DNA from: JAKFEE01 sp036675815
GTDB taxonomy: Bacteria > Pseudomonadota > Alphaproteobacteria > Rhodospirillales > Magnetospirillaceae
DNA: 64,000 bases
Direction of reading: 5' to 3'
Assembly: GCA_036675815.1 (NCBI GenBank)
Contig: JAKFEE010000058.1
Coordinates: 62,001-126,000, forward strand
The notes beneath the pieces were generated by a model that saw nothing but the letters and a program-made list of their open reading frames with translations, was not told where the DNA came from and searched no databases. Below, in pieces: positions 1 to 8,223 of this stretch; positions within the stretch are counted from its first letter, which is position 1; each line of letters begins with the position of its first letter. The translations under genes were made by a program, and so were the position numbers.

Positions 1-885
1 CCGTTCCGCCACGTAGCCGGCACGACCTGCCAGGGCCTGAAACCCCCCGATGGTGTATTTGTAAGAGTCCTCGATGTGGATGGCCTCGCCCGCGCCAAGC
101 GGGAACCATCGCCCATCGATGTGCACGGTCTGGTTGCGCCGGCTGACGAGATGGACGGCCACGCAGCCACGCGCCTCGTCCCATTCGGCGCGATGGGCAA
201 AGCCATCGACATCGAAATCGGCCGCCAGTTCATCGTTGGCCCTCACCAGCACGTTGCGGCTGAATGCGGCCGTGACGCCCGCGGAGTCGTTGTAGGCGGC
301 GTGGAGCAGCGCCGGGCTTTTCCTGAGATCGACGCCGATCAGAAGCAAGCCATCCGGCCTCAGCAATCGGGCGAGGCGCGCGAGGAACGACTGCGCCTCG
401 CCCGGCTGCATGTTGCCGATGGTCGATCCGGGGAAGAAGCCGACGCTACGCCCGCCGCGGTGGGGGGGCAGCGCCAAGTCGCGCATGAAATCGGCACACA
501 CCGGCAGGATCTCGACCTGCGGGTAATCACCGCCGAGCGATTGCGCCTGGTCGAGCACATAGTCGCGCGACACATCGACCGGTACGTAGACGGCGACGTC
601 CAACGCCGACAACAGGATGCGGATCTTGAGCGTCGAGCCGGCGCCCAGTTCGACGATGCGGCAGGCCGGCCCGGCAAGGACGGCCATCTCGGGCGCATGC
701 CGACCCAGCAACGAGACCTCGGCGCGGGTCAGGTAGTATTCCGGCAGGGTGCAGATCCGTTCAAACAGCCGCGAGCCGCGCTCGTCGTACAGATACTTGC
801 ACGGAATGCGCTTCTCCGGCCGCGACAGCCCCGCCAGCATCGCCGCGCGGAAGTCGTTGGACGGAGGCCGCTGCGCCGGCTTCAT
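1..885 (-). CDS. egtD: L-histidine N-alpha-methyltransferase EgtD (3' end cut by window edge)
   Basis: EgtD makes hercynine by SAM-dependent trimethylation of histidine, the first step of ergothioneine synthesis. I translated 295 codons from the ATG at 885; the frame stays open to base 1, so about 25-35 residues of the usual 320-330 are missing. Family motifs are clear: YDERGS (33-38), LPEYYLTRAE (48-57), the SAM loop ELGAGST (79-85), FFPGSTIGN (150-158), GVDLRK (184-189) and YNDSAGVTAAF (198-208). The start overlaps the egtB stop as ATGA, so the two genes are translationally coupled and EgtB is upstream. Confidence 0.96.
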   Translation of the reverse strand, partial: MKPAQRPPSNDFRAAMLAGLSRPEKRIPCKYLYDERGSRLFERICTLPEYYLTRAEVSLLGRHAPEMAVLAGPACRIVELGAGSTLKIRILLSALDVAVYVPVDVSRDYVLDQAQSLGGDYPQVEILPVCADFMRDLALPPHRGGRSVGFFPGSTIGNMQPGEAQSFLARLARLLRPDGLLLIGVDLRKSPALLHAAYNDSAGVTAAFSRNVLVRANDELAADFDVDGFAHRAEWDEARGCVAVHLVSRRNQTVHIDGRWFPLGAGEAIHIEDSYKYTIGGFQALAGRAGYVAER

Positions 886-2162
886 GCGTCCTCCGCCAGC
901 CGAATGCCGCTGAACTGCCAACGCTGCGCCGGATAGAAGAAATTGCGGTAGGTGGGACGAATGTGGTCGGCGGCGGTGGCGCAGGAACCACCCCGCAACA
1001 CGAACTGATTGCACATGAACTTGCCGTTGTACTCGCCAATGGCGCCGGCAGGCGGGCGGTAGCCGGGATAAGCCAGATAGGCGCTGGCCGTCCATTCCCA
1101 GGCGTCGCCGTACATCTGGCTCAGCCCGGTCGTCGGCGCCGCCAGCGGGCGATACACCCCGGCGTCGGCGAAGTTGCCCTGGCATGCCACGGTGCGCGCC
1201 GCCACCTCCCATTCCGCCTCCAGCGGCAGGCGCCTCCCCGCCCAGCGCGCGAAGGCGTCGGCTTCGTAGTAGCCGACATGGCACACCGGGGCCTGCCGAT
1301 CGAGCGGCAGCATGCCGGCCAGGGTCATCTGCCACCATTCGCCCTGGCGGCGGCGCCAATACAGGGGCGCCTCCCAGCCCTGGGCCTCAACCGCCGCCCA
1401 ACCATCCGCCAGCCATAGTCGCGGCTCGCGATAGCCGCCGTCGACGATGAATGCCAGGAACTCGCCGCAGGTGATCAGCCGCGAGGCCAAGCGAAACGGC
1501 TCGATGTGCACCAGATGCGCCGGCCCCTCGTTGTCATAGGCGAAGCCACCGCCGTCGTAACCGATGCGGCGAAGCCCCCCGTCGAAGCCGTACCACCCCA
1601 AATCGCACGGCGCCACGATGGGAGGCGCCTCGACCAGGGGGAATGCCGCCGGCGCCAAGGGGTTCTGGGCAAAGGCGTGCAGGATGTCGGTCAGGATCAG
1701 TTCCTGGTGCTGTTGCTCGTGGTGCAGCCCAAGCTCGATCAACGGCGCGACGGTCTGCCATGTGGCTTCATCGGCCTCCGCCACCAGCACGGCCAGATGC
1801 TCGTCGACATACCGGCGGTACCCGTGGATTTCGGCCAGGCTCGGGCGTGTCAGCATCCCCCGGCGCGGGCGCGGATGCCGCGGGCCCGCCGCCTCGTAGT
1901 AGGAGTTGAACAGGTAGCCGAAATCCTGGTGGAACACGCGATAGCCGCCCCGATGGGGCGCGAGGATGAACGCCTCGTAGAACCATGTCGTATGCGCCAG
2001 ATGCCATTTGGTGGGGCTGGCCTCGGGCATGGACTGCACCACCTGGTCCTCCGCCGACAGCGTCGCCGTCAGCCGCTCGGTAGCCCGGCGTACCGCGGCG
2101 AAGCGCGCCTGCAAGGCCGCTGGCGACGGCGGCGTCACCGCCGCGCCTTTTGCCTGATGCAC
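882..2162 (-). CDS. egtB: Ergothioneine synthase-type sulfoxide synthase EgtB
   Basis: EgtB is a non-haem iron enzyme that joins hercynine to a thiol donor (gamma-glutamylcysteine or cysteine) as a sulfoxide. The 426-residue product has an N-terminal DinB-like domain, with candidate iron ligands in HLAH (54-57) and HHEQQH (147-152), followed by a formylglycine-generating-enzyme-like domain from about 190 to the end. Near the C-terminus are GDAWEWT, GEYNGKFM and RGGSCAT, all typical of EgtB. The start is GTG; a second GTG lies eight codons in. No egtA or egtC is visible, although gshA near 29.4 kb could supply gamma-glutamylcysteine. The thiol donor is not settled by the sequence. Confidence 0.95.
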   Translation of the reverse strand: MHQAKGAAVTPPSPAALQARFAAVRRATERLTATLSAEDQVVQSMPEASPTKWHLAHTTWFYEAFILAPHRGGYRVFHQDFGYLFNSYYEAAGPRHPRPRRGMLTRPSLAEIHGYRRYVDEHLAVLVAEADEATWQTVAPLIELGLHHEQQHQELILTDILHAFAQNPLAPAAFPLVEAPPIVAPCDLGWYGFDGGLRRIGYDGGGFAYDNEGPAHLVHIEPFRLASRLITCGEFLAFIVDGGYREPRLWLADGWAAVEAQGWEAPLYWRRRQGEWWQMTLAGMLPLDRQAPVCHVGYYEADAFARWAGRRLPLEAEWEVAARTVACQGNFADAGVYRPLAAPTTGLSQMYGDAWEWTASAYLAYPGYRPPAGAIGEYNGKFMCNQFVLRGGSCATAADHIRPTYRNFFYPAQRWQFSGIRLAEDA

Positions 2163-2745
2163 CCGTCACTGCCCCTGCGTGCTCCGCCCATGGCCGCCCC
2201 GCCTCGCCTCCTCGATGTCCAAACAACCGCCATTTGGCGCTGGTTCCCAGATCGAGCAAGGCCAGACCATCGGCAAGGCCTATGGCGCGTCGTTCGGGGC
2301 GCGGCGGGTGCGCACTGGTCGAAAACGCCTGCAATGGCACCTCGGCGAGGTACAGGGAGATAGGTGGCAAGTCTCCTACGCCGACATCTAGAAGTACGCC
2401 CGAGCACGCGCGCAATAGCCAAGAAAACGTCCTCGGTTTTGAAAGCACGGAGGCGTCGAAGACTTCCGCGCGCATGCGCCCGGAAAGTCCCTCAGGCGAA
2501 CAGCGACGGCATGGGCGCTCCTAACCGATACGCGGCGTGGTCAACCGCCGCGTCGACGGCAGCAAATGGCGGCGCCCCATATGATGCCGCCGACATACCC
2601 CCTCAGCCCATCTTCTATCCATTGGCCCCTAGGCACACCTCTCGGGGAAAGCCATGGGGTATGAAATTCGCGCTTCTCCCATGGTCATGGCGGAATAGAC
2701 CGCTGCCCAGGCGCCGTCGAAAACCCCGCATGGAAGGTGAAGCAT
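2163..2745. other. 583-bp stretch with no confident gene
   Basis: This gap separates egtB (minus) from the ECF sigma gene (plus) and must hold their divergent promoters. Codon usage in all frames is unlike the neighbours, and the only frame with any protein-like character is the short one at 2215-2391. I looked for a stress-type promoter (GGAAC with a CGTT box) ahead of the sigma gene and found no convincing match. The stretch may be a decayed gene or simple spacer. Confidence 0.5.
2215..2391 (+). CDS. Possible small basic protein, 58 aa, unrecognised
   Basis: An ATG-started frame encodes 58 residues, beginning MSKQPPFGAG and ending DRWQVSYADI. The middle is rich in Gly, Arg and Lys. I do not recognise a family. 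No clear ribosome binding site precedes it. It is listed only because it is the sole frame in the egtB-sigma gap with plausible composition; it may not be expressed. Confidence 0.2.
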   Translation: MSKQPPFGAGSQIEQGQTIGKAYGASFGARRVRTGRKRLQWHLGEVQGDRWQVSYADI

Positions 2746-3291
2746 ATGGCGGAATTCTCGAACATGGTTTCCGAGCATATTCCGAATCTTCGTCGATATG
2801 CTCGTGTACTTGTTCGCGACTCCATTCACGCGGAAGATTTAGTCCAGGATTGCCTGGAGCGCGCAATTTCCCGTGAACATCTGTGGCGGCAGGGCACCAA
2901 TTTGCGGGCCTGGCTGTTCACGATTCTGCACAACCTCTATATCAACCAGTATTTGCGACACGGCTCGATCGCCACCGTGGTGCCGCTGCTGGACGAGCAT
3001 GCCTCGGTATCCTGCCCCGCCCGCCAGTATCACAGCGTCACCCTCAAGGACCTGGCGCAGGCGTTCGAGAGCCTGCCCGAGCAGGAGCGTCAGGTCGTGC
3101 TGATGGTTGGCTTGGAAGGCATGCAATACGAGGATGCGGCGGCGGCGCTCGGCGTTCCGATGGGCACCGTCAAGTCGCGCCTGTCACGGGCGCGGCGCCG
3201 ACTGCGCAAGCTCATGGACGGCGAGATGCGCCCGAGCCGCCAGATGCCGGCACCCGAGCATCTGGCCTCGCCGCGCCGGGCGCGCCGATGA
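2746..3291 (+). CDS. ECF-type RNA polymerase sigma factor
   Basis: A 181-residue sigma-70 family protein with only regions 2 and 4. Region 2 (about 10-75) contains RRYARVLVRD, AEDLVQDCLERA and LRAWLFTILHN. Region 4 (about 105-160) contains LPEQERQVVLMVGLEGM and the helix-turn-helix VPMGTVKSRLSRARRRLR. I chose ATG 2746 because GGAAGG at 2732-2737 is correctly spaced for it; a GTG at 2737 is the alternative. No anti-sigma gene is adjacent. The next gene, a glycine-zipper lipoprotein, starts 25 bp downstream and is probably co-transcribed, which suggests an envelope or general-stress role (inference). Confidence 0.88.
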   Translation: MAEFSNMVSEHIPNLRRYARVLVRDSIHAEDLVQDCLERAISREHLWRQGTNLRAWLFTILHNLYINQYLRHGSIATVVPLLDEHASVSCPARQYHSVTLKDLAQAFESLPEQERQVVLMVGLEGMQYEDAAAALGVPMGTVKSRLSRARRRLRKLMDGEMRPSRQMPAPEHLASPRRARR

Positions 3292-3316
3292 CATCCTCGC
3301 GGCGAAGGAGGCACTC

Positions 3317-3709
3317 ATGAAACTGTCGCGCCTGTTGTTCACGCTGCCGTTACTCGGCGGCTTGGCCGCATGCGTGGCCCCGTACGGCTACGACCCCTAT
3401 TACGGTACCGGCTACTACAGCGGCTACAGCGGCGGCTATTCCCAGCCCTCCTATGCCGGCGGCTACGGCTATCAGCCATATCGGCAGGGCTATTATCCGA
3501 GCTCTCAGCCCTATTACCAACAGGGCTATTATCCGACCTACCACAGCTCCACGTATTCTCGCCGCGGACCCAATCCACTGGGGACCCTTGCCGGCGCCGC
3601 CGTCGGCGGCCTGCTCGGCGCGCAGGTCGGCAGCGGAACCGGGCAGTTGGCCGCTACCGCCGGTGGCGCCGCGCTCGGCGGGGTGATCGGCAGCACCGTA
3701 CCCTATTGA
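3317..3709 (+). CDS. Tyr/Gly-rich lipoprotein with C-terminal glycine zipper
   Basis: A 130-residue protein. The N-terminus is a lipoprotein signal ending in LAAC (Cys19 is the lipidation site). Residues about 22-80 are a low-complexity segment of Tyr, Gly, Ser and Gln. The last 45 residues form a glycine zipper (GTLAGAAVGGLLGAQVGSG, then AGGAALGGVIGS), as in the Rick_17kDa / glycine-zipper 2TM outer-membrane lipoproteins. AAGGAG at 3305-3310 sets the ATG. It follows the ECF sigma gene closely. Function is unknown; insertion in or association with the outer membrane is inferred from the zipper. Confidence 0.82.
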   Translation: MKLSRLLFTLPLLGGLAACVAPYGYDPYYGTGYYSGYSGGYSQPSYAGGYGYQPYRQGYYPSSQPYYQQGYYPTYHSSTYSRRGPNPLGTLAGAAVGGLLGAQVGSGTGQLAATAGGAALGGVIGSTVPY

Positions 3710-3730
3710 GGCGGGCCGGCGCGCGCGGCA

Positions 3731-5596
3731 CTACCGGCTTTTGGCCTTGACCATCCTTGCTCCCCGGCCGTCGCGCTCGTCGTAGAGCGGCCAGTCGCCG
3801 GCGACTACCGCGTCGAGCGAGGTCATCGGTTGCCCTAGGCGCGCGCGATAGACCCAGAGATTGGTCATCACGTTCTCGACGAATCCCCTGGTCTCACGCG
3901 AGGGCATGCTTTCGATGAACAGCAGCGGGTCATCGTGGTGATTCATCCTGTCCAGCCAGCGGCCGAGATTGCCGGGGCCACTGTTGTAGGCGGCCGCGAG
4001 CTTGAACAGGTTGCCGTCGATCACCGGGTCCGCCAACAGGCGCTCGATGTAGGATTGGCCGAGAGCGAGATTGTAGCGGGGATCGAACAATTTCTCGGCG
4101 CTGACGGACCCGCCGGCCAGATGCCGCGCCGTCGCCGGCATCAGTTGCATCAGGCCTGCGGCGCCGGCCGGGCTCTTCGCCCGCGGGTCGAAGCCAGATT
4201 CCTGGCGGGCAAAGGCCAGAACCAGGGCGCGGTCGACCGTCCAGCCATTGGACGGCGTCCAGGCGGGGACCGGGAAATCGGCATTGTCGTGATAGCGGCC
4301 ATCATGCGCGGCGACCGCCTCGCCCAGGACAAGGGTCAATTCCGGCATCTCGGCGATATTGGCCAGTGCCAGCATAGCGCGGGCCAAGGCCGGCGTCGCG
4401 GCAGGGGCGAGCCGCCGCATTTCCTCCTCAGCCTGGGCATGCTTGCCGAGTTGCAGCAGGGCCAGGGCACGCCGGCCCGCCGGGGTCCGTCGCACGACGT
4501 CGGCATCGACGTCGGTGAACGGCGTCGCTTCCCAGGTGAAGCTGATCGGCAGGCCGAGGGCGCGACGAGCCAGCAGCCCGTAGAAGGTGCGCGGCTGGCT
4601 CGCGGCAATTTCCAGCCAGTGGTTGACCACCTGGGGCCGCTGGGCCAGCAGGTTGGCGCGCGCTGCCCAGTATGCACCGGCGGAAACCATCCACGGCGAG
4701 CCATCGGCATTGGCCACTGCCTCGAAGTGGCGACGTGAGTGCGCCGGCCGGCCGGAGCGCCACTGGGCAAGTCCTGCCGTCCAATGCGCCTGCGGCAACA
4801 CGTCGCCCGATCGCTCCGCGGCCGGCAGCGCCAAGGCCAAGGCGCGCGAATCGTTGCCGTCGCTGAAGTAGCGGTTGGCAAGGACGGCGGCCATCGCATC
4901 CAGATCGGCCTTGTCGGCGAGCCGCGTCAGTTCCGGCGCGCTCAGCATTTCGGCAGCGGCCGTGAGCTCGCCGCGTTTGATCAGCGAGTGGAATCGCGCT
5001 TCAAGGCCGCGCAGCTTTGATCGCCCCTTGGCATCGAGGTGCCCGCCACTCTCGAAGGCGATGGCCTCCCAACTGGAGGCACCTTCGCCCGCGAGCATGA
5101 CCGAACCGGCGGCGCGCTGGCGAACCGGCCGTTTCAGCTTACCGCCGCCCTCGCCCATCCGCTGCTTGGCCAGCCGGTGGATGTCGGTCGCCGCCGGATG
5201 GTCGGCATACTCGTCCATCCACGCCTTCAACTCGTCGAAGCGCGCCTTGTACAACGGATGAAGATAGCGCTGCGCCAGGATGTAGCCATCGAGTACCTCA
5301 TCGCTGAGCTTGGCCCGCTCGCGATCGGCGAGCGCCCATTGGCCGCGTCGCTGCAGATCGAAGATATTTTCGTAGAGGGCGACATCGGCATCGCCCAGAA
5401 TCGCAGGAGGGGAGGCCCTGCGCCCGATACGGCCCGAGCCGACGCTCATCGACGCGGTGACGGCCGTGATGTCCCGCGAGGTGACGGTGTCGGCCATCGC
5501 CGGAACTGGCGCCCCAACGGCGATGATGACCGCCGCGGTAAGCGCCCCTGCCCGGAATGGCCGAGGGCACCTTCCATCGGTTTTCCTGATACCCAT
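3731..5596 (-). CDS. Soluble lytic murein transglycosylase (Slt70-like)
   Basis: Cleaves peptidoglycan glycan strands with formation of 1,6-anhydroMurNAc in the periplasm. The 621-residue product begins with a signal peptide (hydrophobic core AAVIIAVGA, cleavage near AMA-DT). A long alpha-helical region of TPR-like repeats follows (about 70-440), as in the Slt70 ring. The C-terminal SLT domain has the catalytic Glu in ARQESGFDP (E466), then GLMQLMPATA (480-489) and AAYNSGPGN (from about 535). Length and domain order fit Slt70. It converges on the lipoprotein gene with a 21-bp gap. Confidence 0.93.
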   Translation of the reverse strand: MGIRKTDGRCPRPFRAGALTAAVIIAVGAPVPAMADTVTSRDITAVTASMSVGSGRIGRRASPPAILGDADVALYENIFDLQRRGQWALADRERAKLSDEVLDGYILAQRYLHPLYKARFDELKAWMDEYADHPAATDIHRLAKQRMGEGGGKLKRPVRQRAAGSVMLAGEGASSWEAIAFESGGHLDAKGRSKLRGLEARFHSLIKRGELTAAAEMLSAPELTRLADKADLDAMAAVLANRYFSDGNDSRALALALPAAERSGDVLPQAHWTAGLAQWRSGRPAHSRRHFEAVANADGSPWMVSAGAYWAARANLLAQRPQVVNHWLEIAASQPRTFYGLLARRALGLPISFTWEATPFTDVDADVVRRTPAGRRALALLQLGKHAQAEEEMRRLAPAATPALARAMLALANIAEMPELTLVLGEAVAAHDGRYHDNADFPVPAWTPSNGWTVDRALVLAFARQESGFDPRAKSPAGAAGLMQLMPATARHLAGGSVSAEKLFDPRYNLALGQSYIERLLADPVIDGNLFKLAAAYNSGPGNLGRWLDRMNHHDDPLLFIESMPSRETRGFVENVMTNLWVYRARLGQPMTSLDAVVAGDWPLYDERDGRGARMVKAKSR

Positions 5597-5645
5597 GTGC
5601 GCTTTTATTCATCGGCTTTGCCATCGGCGCAAGAGGCAATCCCGT

Positions 5646-6458
5646 CTAGGTAGGATTGCCGGCGTCGCCTTTCGACCTAGCGAGCCCCTGATCCAAGCGC
5701 TTGCGAATCGCCCGAAGGTCGCACCACGCCTCGCGTTTTTGGCCGGGCGTGCGCAGCAGGAAGGCCGGGTGATACGTGGCTATGACATTTATGGGGTGCG
5801 GCAGCCCCGGAGAGGTGTATTCGAACCAGCGACCGCGAATCCGGCTGATCGGTTCGTGGGAGGCCAGCAGAGCCGAGGTCGCGGCGCCGCCGCAAAGGAC
5901 CAATATTTCGGGAGCGACGAGTTCGATGTGCCGCTCGATGAAGGGCAGGCACGCCTCGATCTCGGCGGGCGTCGGCTTGCGATTCCCCGGTGGGCGCCAG
6001 TTGACGATATTGGTGATGTAGACGTTGCTGGCGCGGTCGAGGCCGATCGACGCCAGCATGCGGTCCAGCAGCTTGCCGGAAGCGCCGACGAAGGGAAGGC
6101 CGATGCGATCTTCGTCGGCGCCCGGGGCCTCGCCGATGACCATGACCGGCGCCCGCGGATTGCCGTCGGCGAACACGGTTCGGGTGGCGCCGCGTTTCAG
6201 CGGACAATCGAACGACTCGATGGCTTCACGCAGCGCCTCCAGGGTGGGGGCCGTCTGTCGCCGTCGCGGCGGCGCGGGCGGCGGGGCGGCGGCAGGGGCG
6301 GCCGGCGCGGCAACGGGCGCACGTGCCGGCACCATGGCCACGGCGGTTGGCGACACCCGCACCTGATAGCGGTCGATAGGCCGCTCGCCGATCGTCTCGT
6401 CGATGCCCGCGTCGACATACCAGCGTAGCAGTTCGTGCAGACCCGGATTCTCGCTCAT
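5646..6458 (-). CDS. Uracil-DNA glycosylase, family 4-like, without a complete Fe-S ligand set
   Basis: Removes uracil from DNA to start base-excision repair. The 270-residue protein has an Ala/Pro-rich N-terminal linker (about 45-68) ahead of the catalytic domain. Motif 1 is GEAPGADED (109-117) followed by GLPFVG, and motif 2 is HPAFLLR (230-236), both as in family 4. Family 4 enzymes normally bind a 4Fe-4S cluster through C-x2-C and a later C-x15-C. Here the first pair is C85 and K88, and the second is W154 and C170, so only two ligands remain. It is divergent from the ETF-QO gene. Confidence 0.9.
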   Translation of the reverse strand: MSENPGLHELLRWYVDAGIDETIGERPIDRYQVRVSPTAVAMVPARAPVAAPAAPAAAPPPAPPRRRQTAPTLEALREAIESFDCPLKRGATRTVFADGNPRAPVMVIGEAPGADEDRIGLPFVGASGKLLDRMLASIGLDRASNVYITNIVNWRPPGNRKPTPAEIEACLPFIERHIELVAPEILVLCGGAATSALLASHEPISRIRGRWFEYTSPGLPHPINVIATYHPAFLLRTPGQKREAWCDLRAIRKRLDQGLARSKGDAGNPT

Positions 6459-6473
6459 GGCCCGCAGCCTAAC

Positions 6474-6488
6474 ACTGCGGTTCGCAGT
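6474..6488. promoter_or_regulatory. Small perfect inverted repeat between divergent genes
   Basis: ACTGCG-GTT-CGCAGT is a 6-bp perfect inverted repeat in the 98-bp gap between the UDG and ETF-QO genes. A TATAGA hexamer at 6511-6516 could be the -10 box of the plus-strand promoter, which places the repeat about where the -35 region would be. It may be an operator or a chance hairpin. Confidence 0.3.
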
Positions 6489-6556
6489 CGCAACAGCCCC
6501 GATGCCATGCTATAGAACCATCGATTTGCCCCAGAAAAGGGAAGAGGACGATCAGC

Positions 6557-8188
6557 GTGGAACGCGAATCCATGGAATTCGATGTCGTCGTCGTCGGTGC
6601 CGGGCCGTCCGGCCTGGCCACGGCGATCAGGCTGCGTCAGTTGGCGGCGGAAAGCGGCCGCGAGCTTTCGGTCTGTGTCATCGAGAAGGGCTCCGAGGTT
6701 GGGGCGCACATCCTGTCGGGTGCGGTGATCGAGCCGCGCGCCCTGAACGAGCTGTTCCCCGACTGGCGCGACCGCGGCGCGCCGCTGGTCACCGCCGCGC
6801 GTGAAGACCGCTTCCTGTTCCTCACCGAGGCCAAGTCCGTCAAATTGCCGACGCCGCCGCAGATGCACAACGAGGGCAACTACATTGCCAGCCTGGGCAA
6901 TCTGTGCCGCTGGCTGGGCGAGCAGGCCGAGGCCCTGGGTGTCGAAATCTTCGCCGGCTTCGCCGCCGCCGAGGTGCTGTATGACGACACCGGCGCGGTG
7001 CGCGGCGTCGCCACCGGCGACATGGGCATCGGCAAGGACGGCGAGCCGACGGGCAACTATACCCCGGGCGTCGAGCTGCTGGCGCGTCAGACCATCTTTG
7101 CCGAGGGCTGCCGCGGCTCGCTGACCAAGACCCTGTTCGACAGGTTCCAGCTGCGCAAGGACTGCGATCCGCAGACCTACGGCATCGGCATCAAGGAACT
7201 GTGGGAGATCGATCCGGCCAAGCACAAGCCGGGCCTGATCGTCCATACCGTCGGCTGGCCGCTCGACACCAAGACCTACGGCGGCTCGTTCCTCTATCAT
7301 CTGGAAAACAACCAGGTGGCGGTCGGCTTCGTCGTCGGCCTCGACTACGAGAACCCGTGGCTGAGCCCGTTCGAGGAGTTCCAGCGTTTCAAGACGCATC
7401 CGGCGGTGCGCGACTTCTTCGAGGGCGGCCGGCGCATCGCCTACGGTGCCCGCGCCCTGTCGGAAGGCGGCTTCCAGTCGATTCCGCGGCTGACCTTCCC
7501 CGGCGGCCTGATCGTCGGCGACGCCGCCGGCTTCCTCAACGTGCCGAAGATCAAGGGCACCCACACGGCGATGAAGTCGGGCATGCTGGCGGCCGAGGCG
7601 GTGTTCGCCAGCCTGGCCGGCGAGCCCGCCGGCCCGGTCGAGGCGGTGTCCTACCCGGAAACCCTCAGGCACTCCTGGGTTTGGGACGAGTTGCACCGCT
7701 CGCGCAACATCCGCCCGTCGTTCCATTGGGGGCTGTGGGGCGGCATCGCCTATTCGGCCGTCGACACCTATGTATTCCGCGGCAAGGCGCCGTGGACCTT
7801 CCATCACAAGCCTGACCATACCCAGTTGAAGAAGGCGTCGGAAGCGCCGCGCATCGAATATCCGAAGCCCAACGGCAAGATCAGCTTCGATCGCCTGTCC
7901 TCGGTGTTCATCTCGAACACCAATCATGAGGAAGACCAGCCGGCGCATCTCAAGCTCAAGGATCCGTCGGTGGCGATTTCGGTGAATCTCGCATTGTATG
8001 CGGCGCCGGAGCAGCGCTATTGTCCGGCCGGAGTGTACGAGATCGTCGAGGATGCCGGTGGCCCCAGGCTGCAGATCAACGCGCAGAACTGCGTGCACTG
8101 CAAGACCTGCGACATCAAGGATCCCACCCAGAACATCAACTGGGTCGTGCCGGAAGGCGGTGGCGGGCCGAACTACCCCAACATGTAA
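6557..8188 (+). CDS. Electron transfer flavoprotein-ubiquinone oxidoreductase (ETF-QO)
   Basis: Passes electrons from reduced ETF (fatty-acid and amino-acid dehydrogenases) to ubiquinone at the inner membrane. The 543-residue protein starts with an FAD dinucleotide-binding motif VVVVGAGPSGLA (10-21). The centre matches ETF-QO (GGLIVGDAAGFLNVPKIKG, then HTAMKSGMLAAE). The C-terminus carries the 4Fe-4S cysteines C489, C512, C515 and C518 within CPAGVYE and NCVHCKTCD. The start given is GTG 6557 after a GAAGAGG box; ATG 6572 is also possible. The TPR lipoprotein gene follows after 35 bp. A methyltransferase that probably acts on ETF is encoded at about 27 kb. Confidence 0.97.
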   Translation: MERESMEFDVVVVGAGPSGLATAIRLRQLAAESGRELSVCVIEKGSEVGAHILSGAVIEPRALNELFPDWRDRGAPLVTAAREDRFLFLTEAKSVKLPTPPQMHNEGNYIASLGNLCRWLGEQAEALGVEIFAGFAAAEVLYDDTGAVRGVATGDMGIGKDGEPTGNYTPGVELLARQTIFAEGCRGSLTKTLFDRFQLRKDCDPQTYGIGIKELWEIDPAKHKPGLIVHTVGWPLDTKTYGGSFLYHLENNQVAVGFVVGLDYENPWLSPFEEFQRFKTHPAVRDFFEGGRRIAYGARALSEGGFQSIPRLTFPGGLIVGDAAGFLNVPKIKGTHTAMKSGMLAAEAVFASLAGEPAGPVEAVSYPETLRHSWVWDELHRSRNIRPSFHWGLWGGIAYSAVDTYVFRGKAPWTFHHKPDHTQLKKASEAPRIEYPKPNGKISFDRLSSVFISNTNHEEDQPAHLKLKDPSVAISVNLALYAAPEQRYCPAGVYEIVEDAGGPRLQINAQNCVHCKTCDIKDPTQNINWVVPEGGGGPNYPNM

Positions 8189-8223
8189 GCCGCTGCCTCT
8201 CTAGGGGACCTTTGGAGCCTGTG

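Noticed and set aside
76..936. Long plus-strand open frame over the left edge
   Set aside because: It is the antisense of egtD, whose translation shows every family motif. The Arg/Gly-rich product resembles no protein.
2600..2745. EcfG-type (GGAAC/CGTT) promoter ahead of the sigma factor
   Set aside because: Only GGAAT near 2692 with a poor partner was found; spacing and second box do not fit.
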